From positions 1 to 64,000 of the forward strand of contig VXYK01000035.1 in NCBI GenBank assembly GCA_009845995.1: a stretch of 64,000 nucleotides of DNA, given 5' to 3'. The notes beneath the pieces were generated by a model. It worked only from the letters and a program-made list of their open reading frames with translations, had not been told where the DNA came from and did no database searches. This stretch comes from Acidimicrobiaceae bacterium. GTDB lineage: Bacteria; Actinomycetota; Acidimicrobiia; Acidimicrobiales; Aldehydirespiratoraceae. Position numbers and translations under genes: made by a program. Shown piece by piece: positions 46,759 to 57,280 of this stretch (position 1 is its first letter; every line of letters starts with the position of its first letter).

Positions 46759-48105
46759 ATGAGGCGAGACACCCACCGAGACACCCAGCGAGTTGCCGAG
46801 CAGCCCAACCAGCGAGACCACGACCCGCGCTCTCCCCGAATCCAGCACCTGCCGATTGGAGCCGACGAGCGTTTCTATGAACACGTATGCCCCACATGCG
46901 GTCAAATGATCGACCAAAGCCGTCACGATCACTCAGACCCCAGCAAGTTCACAGAAGAGACCGAAGCCACCGGGGACGCCAGTCGTGTCGGCCCGGTGAA
47001 GTGGTTCACGGTTGCACTGCTGTCAATTTTCGCGGCGGCGTTGTTCATTGGTTGGCGCGGCTCACCCGAATCAAGCAGCGCCCCCGAAGGCTCGCTCCCC
47101 GTCACGGACATCGACCCGAGCGAAGGCGCAGCATCAGACACAGGCGGTGACTCCGAAAGCGACTCCGACACGACCGTGTCTGCAAACCGCAGCACCGCGG
47201 CCCGACACGAACTGGCATCGCTCGTTGGCCGACATCGAATCGCTTATGTTGCCCATGACGGCATCGCCATCATCAACCCTGCTTCCGACAGCGATCCCGC
47301 AAGGATCGTGGCGCCCGAACACGCGAACATGAACGACCTGCTCGCCGGTTTCGGATCCTTCGTCATGTTCGATCAAAGCGGCGATACGTACGGTTTCGAG
47401 CTCGGAGCCGGATCAGGTGATCCCACCATCTACCAGCTCTCCACACAGGGACAAGTCATCGCGGGGGAGAACCACAGCCTCGCGCTCGTGGTTCACGCGC
47501 CGCCCGATCCTGTGAAAATCTACGTCGGGAACGCCTCGGGGGTATTCATGGTTCGTCTTGAGGTGCCGGTCGGGGCAGCGCTACTCGATGTGCCGGGTCT
47601 CGGCGTGCTCGTCACCAGCTCAACCGGTGAAACGTTCGTTACCACCCAAGGTGGCTTCGCCCATTTCGCTGACTGGCCGGTGATCGCCGCGAACACCACG
47701 CATCATGTCGAGATTCGTTGCGTTGATTCTTTGGCATGCACTCCGGTTCTGGTTGATCGCCGATCAGGAGCAGACTCGGTATTGCCGACAGTGCTGGCCG
47801 GTGATTTGGGGAGCGTCACGATCGCTCCCGACGGAACTCATCTCCTGCTCGTCAACCCGGCCACAGGCCCCGCATATCCAGACCTCCTCTATGATGTCGC
47901 AGCCGAAGAACTCGTCGCGCTCACGACCGAAGTGCGCGGGGCGATCGCCTGGTCTCCGAACTCGTCGTTTGTTGCCTGGTTCGAGGAGGCTTCGGCTTCG
48001 CAGTTGTCGGTTCTGGACGTAGACACTGCTCAGATCGACTCCGTTGACCTGACCGATCTAAAAGCCCCACCCCGCAGCAGCAACGCCCTGCTCTTCTTCC
48101 CCTAG
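46759..48105 (+). CDS. Hypothetical membrane-anchored protein with N-terminal Cys motif and beta-propeller-like ectodomain
   Basis: HVCPTCGQMID, TM helix WFTVALLSIFAAALFIGW, C-term repeats SVTIAPDGTHLLLVNPAT / AIAWSPNSSFVAWFEEA. Confidence 0.7.
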   Translation: MRRDTHRDTQRVAEQPNQRDHDPRSPRIQHLPIGADERFYEHVCPTCGQMIDQSRHDHSDPSKFTEETEATGDASRVGPVKWFTVALLSIFAAALFIGWRGSPESSSAPEGSLPVTDIDPSEGAASDTGGDSESDSDTTVSANRSTAARHELASLVGRHRIAYVAHDGIAIINPASDSDPARIVAPEHANMNDLLAGFGSFVMFDQSGDTYGFELGAGSGDPTIYQLSTQGQVIAGENHSLALVVHAPPDPVKIYVGNASGVFMVRLEVPVGAALLDVPGLGVLVTSSTGETFVTTQGGFAHFADWPVIAANTTHHVEIRCVDSLACTPVLVDRRSGADSVLPTVLAGDLGSVTIAPDGTHLLLVNPATGPAYPDLLYDVAAEELVALTTEVRGAIAWSPNSSFVAWFEEASASQLSVLDVDTAQIDSVDLTDLKAPPRSSNALLFFP

Positions 48106-48154
48106 GGATCACCGCCCTCGCGACCCTCCCCGGGCGGTCTGGGCGAACCTGCGA

Positions 48155-48490
48155 CTAAGTGTCGTCTCGGTCGCGGTAGTCCTTAATGCATCGTTCAGAG
48201 AGCGGGACAGGAAGATTGTGGCGGGTGGCGTCACGATGCGAGATGTGCGTGCTCGGCGGCAGCGGGTTCTCGCGCAGCGAACGGTTGAGGCTCTCGCCCC
48301 CTTCGGCGAGCGCGTCGTAAGCCGGACTCGTACCAGCCCCAATCGCACCTGTCACATGACGGGCCGCCGTGAAGATGTCGGATTCGGCGGGGGGACGGGG
48401 CACCGGCCGCATCACCCGGCGAAAAAAGGAGCGCAGAGGTCTCCGGTTCCGAACTCTGCGGGGGTCGTCGGGGTCGATAAGCGGGTCCAT
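48155..48490 (-). CDS. Hypothetical protein
   Basis: MDPLIDPDDPRRVRNRRPLRSFFRRVMRPVPRPP...; no family recognised. Confidence 0.45.
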   Translation of the reverse strand: MDPLIDPDDPRRVRNRRPLRSFFRRVMRPVPRPPAESDIFTAARHVTGAIGAGTSPAYDALAEGGESLNRSLRENPLPPSTHISHRDATRHNLPVPLSERCIKDYRDRDDT

Positions 48491-48621
48491 GGATCTACTC
48501 TGCGTTCTGTTCGCCTCTCCCGAGTCTATGAGGCGATGGGTCCACCATATCGGGGGTCCGCTGAGCCTGCAGAAGTTGTTCACGCTACGATCCACCACGA
48601 CTTGAGCCTTGAGAGAACCCG

Positions 48622-50181
48622 ATGACAATCATCCATACCAGTCCTTTGCCCGACGTGGAGATCCCAGACGTTTCCATAACTGAATTGGTTATGCGGCACG
48701 CGCAGAGCGTTCCCGATCGCTTGGCCATCACCGACGCGGCGTCGTCTTCCTACACGTTCGCAGAGCTCGACTCGGCAATTCGAGCCATGGCCGGCGGTTT
48801 GGCCGCTCGGGGCTTCGGACCCGGTGATGTGCTCGGGATCATGGCCCCCAACATCCCCGAATACGCTGTCGTGTTCCATGCCGTGGGCGTGGCCGGAGCG
48901 ACCATCACCACCATCAATCCGACCTACGGCGCAGAAGAAGTCCGGTTCCAACTTCAGGATTCGGGAGCGTCGTTGCTATTGACGATTCCGATGTTCCTCG
49001 AGGTAGCGCTGGCCGCGGTCGAAGGCACCGGCGTCAGCGAGGTGATCGTGGCAGGGGAGGCCCCCCAAGGGGCACCGGCCACCACGCCGATGTCCTCGCT
49101 CATGGGCGATCCGATCGACCAGGTGGCCGTCGACCTCCACAGCGACGTGATGGTGCTGCCGTACTCGTCGGGCACCACGGGCCTGCCCAAAGGGGTGATG
49201 CTCACCCACCACAATCTGGTGGCCAACGTCTGCCAGATGGAACACGTGCTCCAATACGACGAAGACGAAGTAGGACTTGCTGCGCTGCCCTTCTTCCACA
49301 TCTACGGGATGCAGGTCCTGATGAACGGTCTGCTCGCCAACGGCGTGACCGTGGTGACCATGCCGCGGTTCGACCTCGAAGCGGCGCTGACACTTGTGCA
49401 GTCGTTGCGGATCACCCGTTTCTTCGCGGTTCCCCCGATGGTGCTGGCATTGGCCAAGTCTCCGCTCGTGGAGAACTACGACCTGTCGAGCCTCAAGCAA
49501 GTGTTCTCGGGCGCGGCGCCACTCGGTGCTGACCTGGCAGAAGAAGCGGCCAATCGCGTGGGATGCGAAATCGTCCAGGGCTACGGCATGACCGAACTCA
49601 GCCCGGTCACCCACGCCACTCCCGAAGGGAACTATCGGCCCGGCACAAGCGGCACAGCGGTGTCCAACACCGAGTGCCGCATCGTGGATCCCGAAACAGG
49701 CGAGGATCAAGATGTCGGCGGCCGGGGTGAACTGTGGGTCCGCGGCCCGATGGTGATGAAGGGCTACCTCAACAACCCCGAGGCCACAGCCGAAACCATC
49801 GACGCAGACGGTTGGCTTCACACCGGTGACGTCGCCGTGCTCGATGAGGCAGGGCACTACTCGATCGTCGACCGCATCAAGGAACTCATCAAATACAAGG
49901 GCTTCCAGGTGCCGCCGGCGGAAATCGAAGCCGTACTCATCACCCATCCGGCGATCATCGATGTGGCGGTGATCGGCATTGACGATGTCGAAGCCGGAGA
50001 GATTCCCAAAGCCTTCGTGGTGTGCGCTCCAGGTTCCACCGTCACTCTCGATGAGGTTCAAGCTCTCGTTGGCGAGCATCTGGTGAGCTACAAACAGGTC
50101 CGCCTGCTCGAAGTGATCGACGCCATCCCCAAGAGCGCGTCCGGCAAGATTCTGCGCCGCGAGCTGCGTGAACGCGAATAA
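48622..50181 (+). CDS. AMP-dependent acyl-CoA synthetase (4-coumarate-CoA ligase-like)
   Basis: LPYSSGTTGLPKGVMLTH, QGYGMTELSP, LHTGDVAVLDEAGHYSIVDRIKELIKYKGFQVPPAEIE, PKSASGKILRREL. Confidence 0.95.
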   Translation: MTIIHTSPLPDVEIPDVSITELVMRHAQSVPDRLAITDAASSSYTFAELDSAIRAMAGGLAARGFGPGDVLGIMAPNIPEYAVVFHAVGVAGATITTINPTYGAEEVRFQLQDSGASLLLTIPMFLEVALAAVEGTGVSEVIVAGEAPQGAPATTPMSSLMGDPIDQVAVDLHSDVMVLPYSSGTTGLPKGVMLTHHNLVANVCQMEHVLQYDEDEVGLAALPFFHIYGMQVLMNGLLANGVTVVTMPRFDLEAALTLVQSLRITRFFAVPPMVLALAKSPLVENYDLSSLKQVFSGAAPLGADLAEEAANRVGCEIVQGYGMTELSPVTHATPEGNYRPGTSGTAVSNTECRIVDPETGEDQDVGGRGELWVRGPMVMKGYLNNPEATAETIDADGWLHTGDVAVLDEAGHYSIVDRIKELIKYKGFQVPPAEIEAVLITHPAIIDVAVIGIDDVEAGEIPKAFVVCAPGSTVTLDEVQALVGEHLVSYKQVRLLEVIDAIPKSASGKILRRELRERE

Positions 50182-50224
50182 CTAACGGTCGGCTAGTCCG
50201 GCACGTTACAGCAGGCAACCGCGC

Positions 50225-52081
50225 TCATTGGGCCGGTAGCGGTTCGTAGTGGTCGGGGAACTCTTCGTCGTCGGGACGCTGCTCGTAGATCGCGACCGAG
50301 CCTTCGAGCACGAAAGCGGCCGGGGGGCCTTCTGGAATCTCACCGGGTTTGTAGCGCTGTCCGCCGTTGACGAACCGCCACATGCCGACACCGTCCCGAT
50401 CGATCTCGTCAAGGCCGGGGACCGTGGGGTCCCACCAAATCTCGGCCACATCGTCTACGCCGCGGTAATCGGGCTCGAACTCAGCCGGCCAGATTCCTTC
50501 GTACCCGTATGAGATCGATGGCGCGGTGAACGCCCGGCGAGTCGGCTCAGCAGCAAAGATCGCGTCGTGGAAGTTCTCTATCGTCAGGTTGGGTCCCACC
50601 AACTGGAGGTTGGAGTAGAAGGTCTGGATCGCGGGATTGATCACTCCGATATTGTCGTCGGCTCGGGGCGGCTCACCATGGAACCAGACATACAGCGAGT
50701 AGACCCCGCCGATGACCCGGTCGACCCGAGCGGCGAGGTTCGACACCCCGAAGGCATTCGCCCACTGTTGTTGGTCGTAAGTTCGCGAGAAGGCAGTGGT
50801 GTCGACCAACACCGAGCCAGTGACTATCCATTCTGGCCAGTAGTCCTGCGCCGTTGCCTCGTTGGTGAACTCGCGCGGAGCGATGGGATCACCGTTGAAG
50901 ATCACAGAGGTAACGCCGGCCTGTTTCATTCGGGCTATCACTGTTGAGGCCGACTCTTGGAGGGTGCCCGGATCGAGGACGTAGTTCTGTGATTCTTCGA
51001 TCTCCACGCCCCAGTCGGCCAGCGCGTCCTCGAACTGCTGGTTCAACCCCGCCGATGCGGCACTGGCTTCGATCCATATGCGACCGAAGACCCGCTGTTT
51101 GGAATGCATCGACTCGTCACCGGCGTGGATCGCAGGATCGCCGGCCAAGCGTTTGCCGATGTACTCGGCCACCAGCACATTGAGTTGGTCGGGGCCTTTG
51201 CCGATCGTGTAAGCGAGGCCCGGTCGATCGACGTAATATTCCTGCGTTTGACCAGGTCCGCAGCTGATGCAGGGAATACCGCGGGCGTGGAGCTCTTCGG
51301 CGAAGGCATTGGTGAGCGTGGGCCCGCCCCAGACCATGAACGGCTTGTGTTCCTCGGCGATTTCCACCGCGTCGGCCCTAGCGGCTCCGACATCATTGAT
51401 GTTTCCCGAACCTTCGTACACCACCAGGTCGACCTTGCGGCCATAGGTTTCGTAATAGCTCTCGTAGTACTCGACCAGTTTGTGCATTGTGTGCTCGTCA
51501 TCCGCGGTCGTGTCGTCGTTGAGAATTGCCGAGGTGACATAGCTGAGAACTGGATCGGCGTCGCGAGCGGTCCACCAGACGATCTTTATCGAGTCCTCGG
51601 TCACACCCGGCGCGGTGGCGCCACCGTTGTCGCCCTCGAAAGGAGCGAAACACTCCGGTGCGAAAAAGTTGGGGACAGCGAGAGTGCCGCGCTCAGTATC
51701 GCAACGCCGGCCGAAGTCAATGTCCAAACCGAGTTCCGCGGCCACGCTGATAGTCATGACCCCGTCGGGCAGGCCTGTGTCGACTGGAGCGTCATCAGCG
51801 GGGGCCGGCCCAGTACTGTCAGGTGTCGTCTCGACCGATGGGTCTGCGCCATCGTCACCGACGGTGGTTTCGGCCCCGTCGGTTTCGGGGACCGAACTCT
51901 CGGCAACCGACCCGCCGTCGTCTGGATCCTCGACCGCGCCGGGATCACCGGAATCGTCGCCGCCACCGGCCACGATCACGATCACCACAACGGCGACCAA
52001 CACGATCGCAAGAATCGGACCGAATCGCTTCAGTGTTCGTTGCCAGTCGGTGCCTTGGGATTCTGCTGAGGACGGCTGCAT
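50225..52081 (-). CDS. ABC transporter substrate-binding protein (branched-chain amino acid type), membrane anchored
   Basis: N-term TM ILAIVLVAVVVIVIVAGGG, acidic linker, periplasmic-binding fold ...SIKIVWWTARD..., adjacent to Liv-type components. Confidence 0.85.
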   Translation of the reverse strand: MQPSSAESQGTDWQRTLKRFGPILAIVLVAVVVIVIVAGGGDDSGDPGAVEDPDDGGSVAESSVPETDGAETTVGDDGADPSVETTPDSTGPAPADDAPVDTGLPDGVMTISVAAELGLDIDFGRRCDTERGTLAVPNFFAPECFAPFEGDNGGATAPGVTEDSIKIVWWTARDADPVLSYVTSAILNDDTTADDEHTMHKLVEYYESYYETYGRKVDLVVYEGSGNINDVGAARADAVEIAEEHKPFMVWGGPTLTNAFAEELHARGIPCISCGPGQTQEYYVDRPGLAYTIGKGPDQLNVLVAEYIGKRLAGDPAIHAGDESMHSKQRVFGRIWIEASAASAGLNQQFEDALADWGVEIEESQNYVLDPGTLQESASTVIARMKQAGVTSVIFNGDPIAPREFTNEATAQDYWPEWIVTGSVLVDTTAFSRTYDQQQWANAFGVSNLAARVDRVIGGVYSLYVWFHGEPPRADDNIGVINPAIQTFYSNLQLVGPNLTIENFHDAIFAAEPTRRAFTAPSISYGYEGIWPAEFEPDYRGVDDVAEIWWDPTVPGLDEIDRDGVGMWRFVNGGQRYKPGEIPEGPPAAFVLEGSVAIYEQRPDDEEFPDHYEPLPAQ

Positions 52082-52101
52082 GTGGTTCCTCTCGTTGGCG
52101 C

Positions 52102-55035
52102 CTACTTGACGGGATTGCCGAGATACGCCGCGAGCACTTTGGGGTCGTTGAGCACTTCGGCTGGAGTTCCGGTAGCCACCACGGCCCCCTGATCCAGTGC
52201 CAGGACCCGGTCACAAATCGCGGTTACAAGATTCATATCGTGCTCAATGACTAGCAGAGAAGCTCCCATCTCGCTGCGCATCCGCGACAGCAACGGCGCC
52301 AGAGCCTCAACCTCAGATTGAGCAATCCCGCTCGAGGGTTCGTCAAGGAGCACCACGGTCGCACGGTGGGCGAGCACGCAGGCGAGGTCGACAATACGCC
52401 GGGTCCCCGTCGACAACTCGCGGACGCGCTTGTGCCGGTAGGGCTCCAACCCCATCAACTCGATGAGTTCATCGACCCGTTCGGCTATTGAGGCTTCGCT
52501 GTCGAACGCCATCGGCAAGTAAAGAGCGGCCGTGACGGGATCTCCCCAAGAGATCCAACGTTCCAGCGACACAGCGATCACTTCGGCGACTGTCAACGAG
52601 GGGAACAACCGGGCATCCTGAAAAGATCGCCCCAGCCCCTGGCGCGCTCGCGCGCTCGCCGATTGGCGCGAGATGTTGCGTCCCGAAAGGATCACCGTGC
52701 CAGCGTCCGCTGGCGTCGAACCGGCAATGAGATCAAACAGAGTTGTCTTGCCGGCGCCGTTGGGTCCGATGAATCCGACGATCTCTGCCGCGCCGACCGA
52801 AAATGAGACATCGGAGACCGCATGCACCCCGCCAAAGCGTCGCGCCAACCCGGTGACCTTCAAGAGTTCCGACCCCTGCTGTGCCTGAACCTCCAGATCA
52901 GGTTCAACCTCAACGTCAACGTCAACGTCAACATCAAGTGCAGCTTCGTCCTGTGCCTGAGGGGGGCCGACGTCGCCCAAGAATACTGACCGAAGTAGAT
53001 AGCGGCGTCGCAGCAACTCATGGGTCGGGCCGTTGAAACGGATACGCCCGCGCTCCATGAAGTACGCCGTCTCCGCCAACTCCAGCGCCACGTTGACCGA
53101 CTGCTCGACCAGGATCACCGTCACTCCCTCAGCCGCGATCTCGCGGACCATTCTCAGCAAACGCTCCACCACGATCGGGGCCAGACCCAAAGACAGCTCG
53201 TCGACCATCAACAGCTTCGGTTTCAACAAGAAGGTCATGCCGAGCGCCAACATCTGCTGCTGACCTCCAGAGAGATCAGCGGCGCGATCATCAAGGCGCT
53301 CGGTCAATTCGTGGAACGCTTCAAGGACTCTGTCGTGCGCGGCGCGCTGTTCGGAACGGTCTCTGCGGGTCAACCAACCCGCAGCTTCGAGATTCTCGCC
53401 AACCGTAAGACCGGGAAAAACCCCGGCACCACCCGGAATCTGAACAATGCCGAACCCGGCGATCTCGTTGGGCGGAGCATGAGTCACGTCACGTCCGTCG
53501 AAAATGATTGCTCCGCGGTCGGCCTGAACAACACCCGAGACTGCGTTCAAGAAAGTCGACTTGCCGGCGCCGTTGGTCCCCAGCAACGCCACGATCTCAC
53601 CCTTGTCAACCTCGAAGTCGATGTCGTGGAGCACTCGAACACCGTCGTAGCCGGCGCTCACGCCCGAGCAGTACAGCAGTTTCACCTCGCCCCGTCGGCG
53701 AGCAGCCAACACTTCTGCACGAGCCAGAGTGGTGCGGCGCACCTGGTCGATATCGCTGGAGATGACGTTGCCTCCAGTTGAGATCACCAGACCGCCGATC
53801 AGGAAAACCGGCACCATCACACTCATCCCCGTGCGGATGCCCCACGAATCGGCGATCCAGCCGATCATCGGCAAAATCAGCAGACCCGGGACGATGAACA
53901 ACGAACCGATCGAGAACCCCATGGCCCGCGCCCGCGGTGGAATCGCCAGCGACAACGAAGCAACGATTCCAGGACCGACAATTGCCAGGCACAAGGCGAT
54001 TGTGACGTTCGCGGCGATCGCGACGGCGAGATTCGGGACTATCGCGAACACACCAGAGAGAGCCGACGTGATCACCGAAACCAAAGCCAGGAACCGCAAG
54101 ATGAGACCGGGGTCGCGTTCCAACAGCTTCGTGGCGATCCGAGCTCCGATGATGAGTCCGACCAGTTGCCCGGGTTCTGAGGCTGCCGCAACGACCCCGC
54201 GGGCTCTTTCGTCAAGCCCGTAGGCATCGGCATACAGCTCAGAGGCCAGCGTGGCGAAACCGATGAGGGAGGCCGACAAGAAAGGCGTCGCCAACCAGAT
54301 CCGGCGCAGAGCCTGAATCTTCCAGCACATGCGCCACGCTTCGGCGGCTGACGGGGGCAGTTCTTCGGTGGCGATCGCCTCGCTCGACCCACCGGCCAGA
54401 GCACGCTCCTGAGCGCCCCGAACCGGCTCACGCAACCGCATCCCGACCGCCACAAAGATCAATGTCGGGATCGCGAAGAACAGGAACGGCGTGCGCCAAC
54501 CGAAGTAGTAGGTCAGCAGCCCCGCGGTGAGAGGACCGACCGTCGCTCCCACGGCGTTCGCCGCAGCGTGCAGACTGTAGACCTTCGGCCGAGTCTGCGG
54601 CCGGTACCAGTCGGCGAGCAGTGAGCGGTGGGTTGGATCATTGACGGCTTTGCCGACACCCGACCCGGCGCGTGCCACCAGAAACAACACCAACCCCAGC
54701 GCCAGGCCTGTCATAAACGAGAACAGCGCCCACAGGATCGCGCCGATAAGAGCCAGGCGGATCCTCGGGTAACGGTCAGCGAAGATCGCAACCACCGGTT
54801 GCAGCAACAAACCGCCCAACACGACCAAAGCGACAAAACCCAGGTACCGGGCCCGTGAGAGGTCAAAGTGCTCACGGATCTCCGGCGTCAGGATCGCGGC
54901 AGCGGATCGATCGAGTTCATCGACCGCATTGAGGCCGAAGAACACCACCAGCGGGAGCGTGGGACCGCCGTCGGCGATTCTTGACAACCAACCATTGCGG
55001 CGCGCCCCGGTCTGCTCGGTGGCTGAACCGATCAT
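52102..55035 (-). CDS. MFS transporter fused to two Liv-type ABC ATPase domains (LivF- and LivG-like)
   Basis: MFS N-half (ADRYPRIRLALIGAILWALFSFMTGLA, GWRTPFLFFAIPTLI), then two Walker A (GTNGAGKST, GPNGAGKTT) and signatures LSGGQQQMLALGM, LSTGTRRIVDLACVLA. Confidence 0.93.
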   Translation of the reverse strand: MIGSATEQTGARRNGWLSRIADGGPTLPLVVFFGLNAVDELDRSAAAILTPEIREHFDLSRARYLGFVALVVLGGLLLQPVVAIFADRYPRIRLALIGAILWALFSFMTGLALGLVLFLVARAGSGVGKAVNDPTHRSLLADWYRPQTRPKVYSLHAAANAVGATVGPLTAGLLTYYFGWRTPFLFFAIPTLIFVAVGMRLREPVRGAQERALAGGSSEAIATEELPPSAAEAWRMCWKIQALRRIWLATPFLSASLIGFATLASELYADAYGLDERARGVVAAASEPGQLVGLIIGARIATKLLERDPGLILRFLALVSVITSALSGVFAIVPNLAVAIAANVTIALCLAIVGPGIVASLSLAIPPRARAMGFSIGSLFIVPGLLILPMIGWIADSWGIRTGMSVMVPVFLIGGLVISTGGNVISSDIDQVRRTTLARAEVLAARRRGEVKLLYCSGVSAGYDGVRVLHDIDFEVDKGEIVALLGTNGAGKSTFLNAVSGVVQADRGAIIFDGRDVTHAPPNEIAGFGIVQIPGGAGVFPGLTVGENLEAAGWLTRRDRSEQRAAHDRVLEAFHELTERLDDRAADLSGGQQQMLALGMTFLLKPKLLMVDELSLGLAPIVVERLLRMVREIAAEGVTVILVEQSVNVALELAETAYFMERGRIRFNGPTHELLRRRYLLRSVFLGDVGPPQAQDEAALDVDVDVDVEVEPDLEVQAQQGSELLKVTGLARRFGGVHAVSDVSFSVGAAEIVGFIGPNGAGKTTLFDLIAGSTPADAGTVILSGRNISRQSASARARQGLGRSFQDARLFPSLTVAEVIAVSLERWISWGDPVTAALYLPMAFDSEASIAERVDELIELMGLEPYRHKRVRELSTGTRRIVDLACVLAHRATVVLLDEPSSGIAQSEVEALAPLLSRMRSEMGASLLVIEHDMNLVTAICDRVLALDQGAVVATGTPAEVLNDPKVLAAYLGNPVK

Positions 55036-57209
55036 GTCGGCACACCCCCGTCGGGCGAGTCCTCACGAGCTGCGAGGGCCTGGTCCGCGATGTCGCTCTC
55101 GGTGATGCCCCGGCGACGCGCCAGGGCGCGCACAGCCAAATCACGTGTGTCGTACCAGAACCCGATCAAACCCCGCGGAGCGACCAACAGCACGACGAGG
55201 ATGCCCACCCCAGTGGCGAACAAGAACCAATTCCCCTTCAACCAGAAGAACGATCCGTTGAAATACAGCGCGCCCAGAAACGCGCCACCAGCGGTGCCGA
55301 GTCCACCGATGACCGCGCCCGCAAATATCCCGATGGAAAACCCTGGATCCCAAACGAAGAAAGCCTGCTGATGGTGGGTGTAGACCGCTCCCGCGGCCGC
55401 GGTCAGAAACCCGGCGATCGCGAACGCCGTCAGCTTGGCCCGCAACGGACTCACACCATATGCCTCAGTGGCGGCCTCGTTGTCGCGCAGCGCGATCAAC
55501 ACCCGCCCAGTTCGACTGTTGCGAATGCCTCTCACCGCAGCGAAGGCAAGCAACATCGTCACCAGACACACGTAGTAGATCGCGCGTGAGGAGCTCCAAT
55601 CGATCACCCCGAGTATGGGGTTTCGAGCGATGCGTTCGCCTTGGGCAGGGACCCAGTCAAAGAAGCGGGGATTGAGAAAGTACTGGCTCATCGTCACCCC
55701 GAAAGCCAGCGTTGTGACTGCCAGATAGGCGCCTCGCAGTCGCAGAGCAGGGATGCCGATCACCAGCGAAGCGAGCGCGCCCGCAATGCCCGCGACACCC
55801 ACGGCCAAGATGATGTCCACGTCGTATCTCATCGTCAACGTGCCCGCCACCGCGCCGCCCAACAGGCTGAACGCAAGCTGCCCGAGCGACAGTTGCCCGG
55901 CCCAGCCGGTGAGAACGCCGAGCGACACGAACACGATGGCGAACATGTAGATCTCGCCGAAACGCAGAATCACCGAGGTGTCGAAGATCCAACCCACGTA
56001 GGGCAGCGCAAAGATGGCGGATGCGAACGCACAGATCCCGATTCCGCGACCTATCCGGACCAGCGGGATCTTGGCGAAAATCTCAGGGATCGGACGGGTC
56101 TCGCTGGTGCTTTGCCAACTGGAGGTGTCGATCTCGGAGCGCAGACCTCGGTCTCGTCGCGTCAACAATGCGATCACGATCACGACTCCGGTTATCGCTC
56201 CCATCTTGGCGTCTGCGGTTATGGCACCCGAGTTCCAGACGATGCCCTCCTGGAGAATGCCGAGCCCGATGGATGTGCCGATAATTGTCGGCAAGTGCTC
56301 CATTCGCCCCAGGGTCAGGGCAGCCAGCGAGCGCAGAAACAACAACAGGCCCAGCTGGCCGCCAACCGGAATGCCGTAGATCCCCGCACGCAAGAATATG
56401 GCCAGGAATCCCAGCGTCGTGGCCAAACCCCACACGACACCCTGAAGCCCCTTGACAGGAATGCCGAGCATCGCAGCCCGCGAGGGCAACTCCGCAGCGG
56501 CCCGAACCGCAATACCGAGTCGGGTGTAACGCAAGAGCGCGCCGACCGCGACGATCGCCAGCGGCGCGAGCAGCAGAGCGAGAATGTGGTTGCTGTGAAA
56601 TGGCCGCGTCCCAACAGTGAAACTGATGTCCCACGGCGGTGCGATGCGCTGGGACTGCAGCTTCGAGTCCCACCATGCGGGCATGAAGAAGGCGATCAGG
56701 GCCAACAGAGAAGCAACGCCGAACGTCGCCACGGTAACGACGAGTCGAGGCGAGTCGAAGAAGCGGCGAATCAGCAGAAACTCGGCAACTACTCCCAGAG
56801 CCGCAGCTGCCAGCAATCCCGCGGGAAATGCCAGATACCACGGCCACCCCGACTCCACGAGCAACATCAGCGACAGGACCGCCGGTAGCAGCCCCATCTC
56901 ACCTGCGGCGAAATTGATGACCCGGTTGGCTCGAAAAACGAGATACATACCCAGCGCTACCAGCGCAGTGATAAGTCCGAGAATCACCCCCGACAGCATC
57001 GAGGCCGCCGGCGCCGGGAAGAACAACAATTGAATCGCGACCAGGAGCACCGGCCAGACAAGCCAAGAACTGAGCCGCACCATGTCAGCCAAAGCGTGCG
57101 CTGGGCCGCGCTCAGAAGACTGCGGGTTCAATGAAAAGCGCGGCACGGTTTCAGTGTTCCACGTGTCGCCGTGCCGGTCAGGCTCGCTTGCGCAAAAGAA
57201 CGCGAGCAC
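55032..57209 (-). CDS. Fused LivH-LivM type branched-chain amino acid ABC permease
   Basis: N-half LivH-like (GLITALVALGMYLVFRANRVINFAAGEMG), C-half LivM-like (GWAGQLSLGQLAFSLLGGAVAG...TFAIAGFLTAAAGAVYTHHQ). Confidence 0.9.
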   Translation of the reverse strand: MLAFFCASEPDRHGDTWNTETVPRFSLNPQSSERGPAHALADMVRLSSWLVWPVLLVAIQLLFFPAPAASMLSGVILGLITALVALGMYLVFRANRVINFAAGEMGLLPAVLSLMLLVESGWPWYLAFPAGLLAAAALGVVAEFLLIRRFFDSPRLVVTVATFGVASLLALIAFFMPAWWDSKLQSQRIAPPWDISFTVGTRPFHSNHILALLLAPLAIVAVGALLRYTRLGIAVRAAAELPSRAAMLGIPVKGLQGVVWGLATTLGFLAIFLRAGIYGIPVGGQLGLLLFLRSLAALTLGRMEHLPTIIGTSIGLGILQEGIVWNSGAITADAKMGAITGVVIVIALLTRRDRGLRSEIDTSSWQSTSETRPIPEIFAKIPLVRIGRGIGICAFASAIFALPYVGWIFDTSVILRFGEIYMFAIVFVSLGVLTGWAGQLSLGQLAFSLLGGAVAGTLTMRYDVDIILAVGVAGIAGALASLVIGIPALRLRGAYLAVTTLAFGVTMSQYFLNPRFFDWVPAQGERIARNPILGVIDWSSSRAIYYVCLVTMLLAFAAVRGIRNSRTGRVLIALRDNEAATEAYGVSPLRAKLTAFAIAGFLTAAAGAVYTHHQQAFFVWDPGFSIGIFAGAVIGGLGTAGGAFLGALYFNGSFFWLKGNWFLFATGVGILVVLLVAPRGLIGFWYDTRDLAVRALARRRGITESDIADQALAAREDSPDGGVPT

Positions 57210-57280
57210 GTTCGTTGATTTGCCCTGTGCCGATTAACACAGTGCCGTTAGCCGCTGGCCTGCAGATAACGTCAGCAGCC

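Noticed and set aside
55641-56888. 415-aa plus-strand ORF antisense to the LivHM permease
   Set aside because: Composition (Gln/Arg/His-rich) is typical of shadow ORFs opposite high-GC coding sequence; opposite strand has a clear permease.
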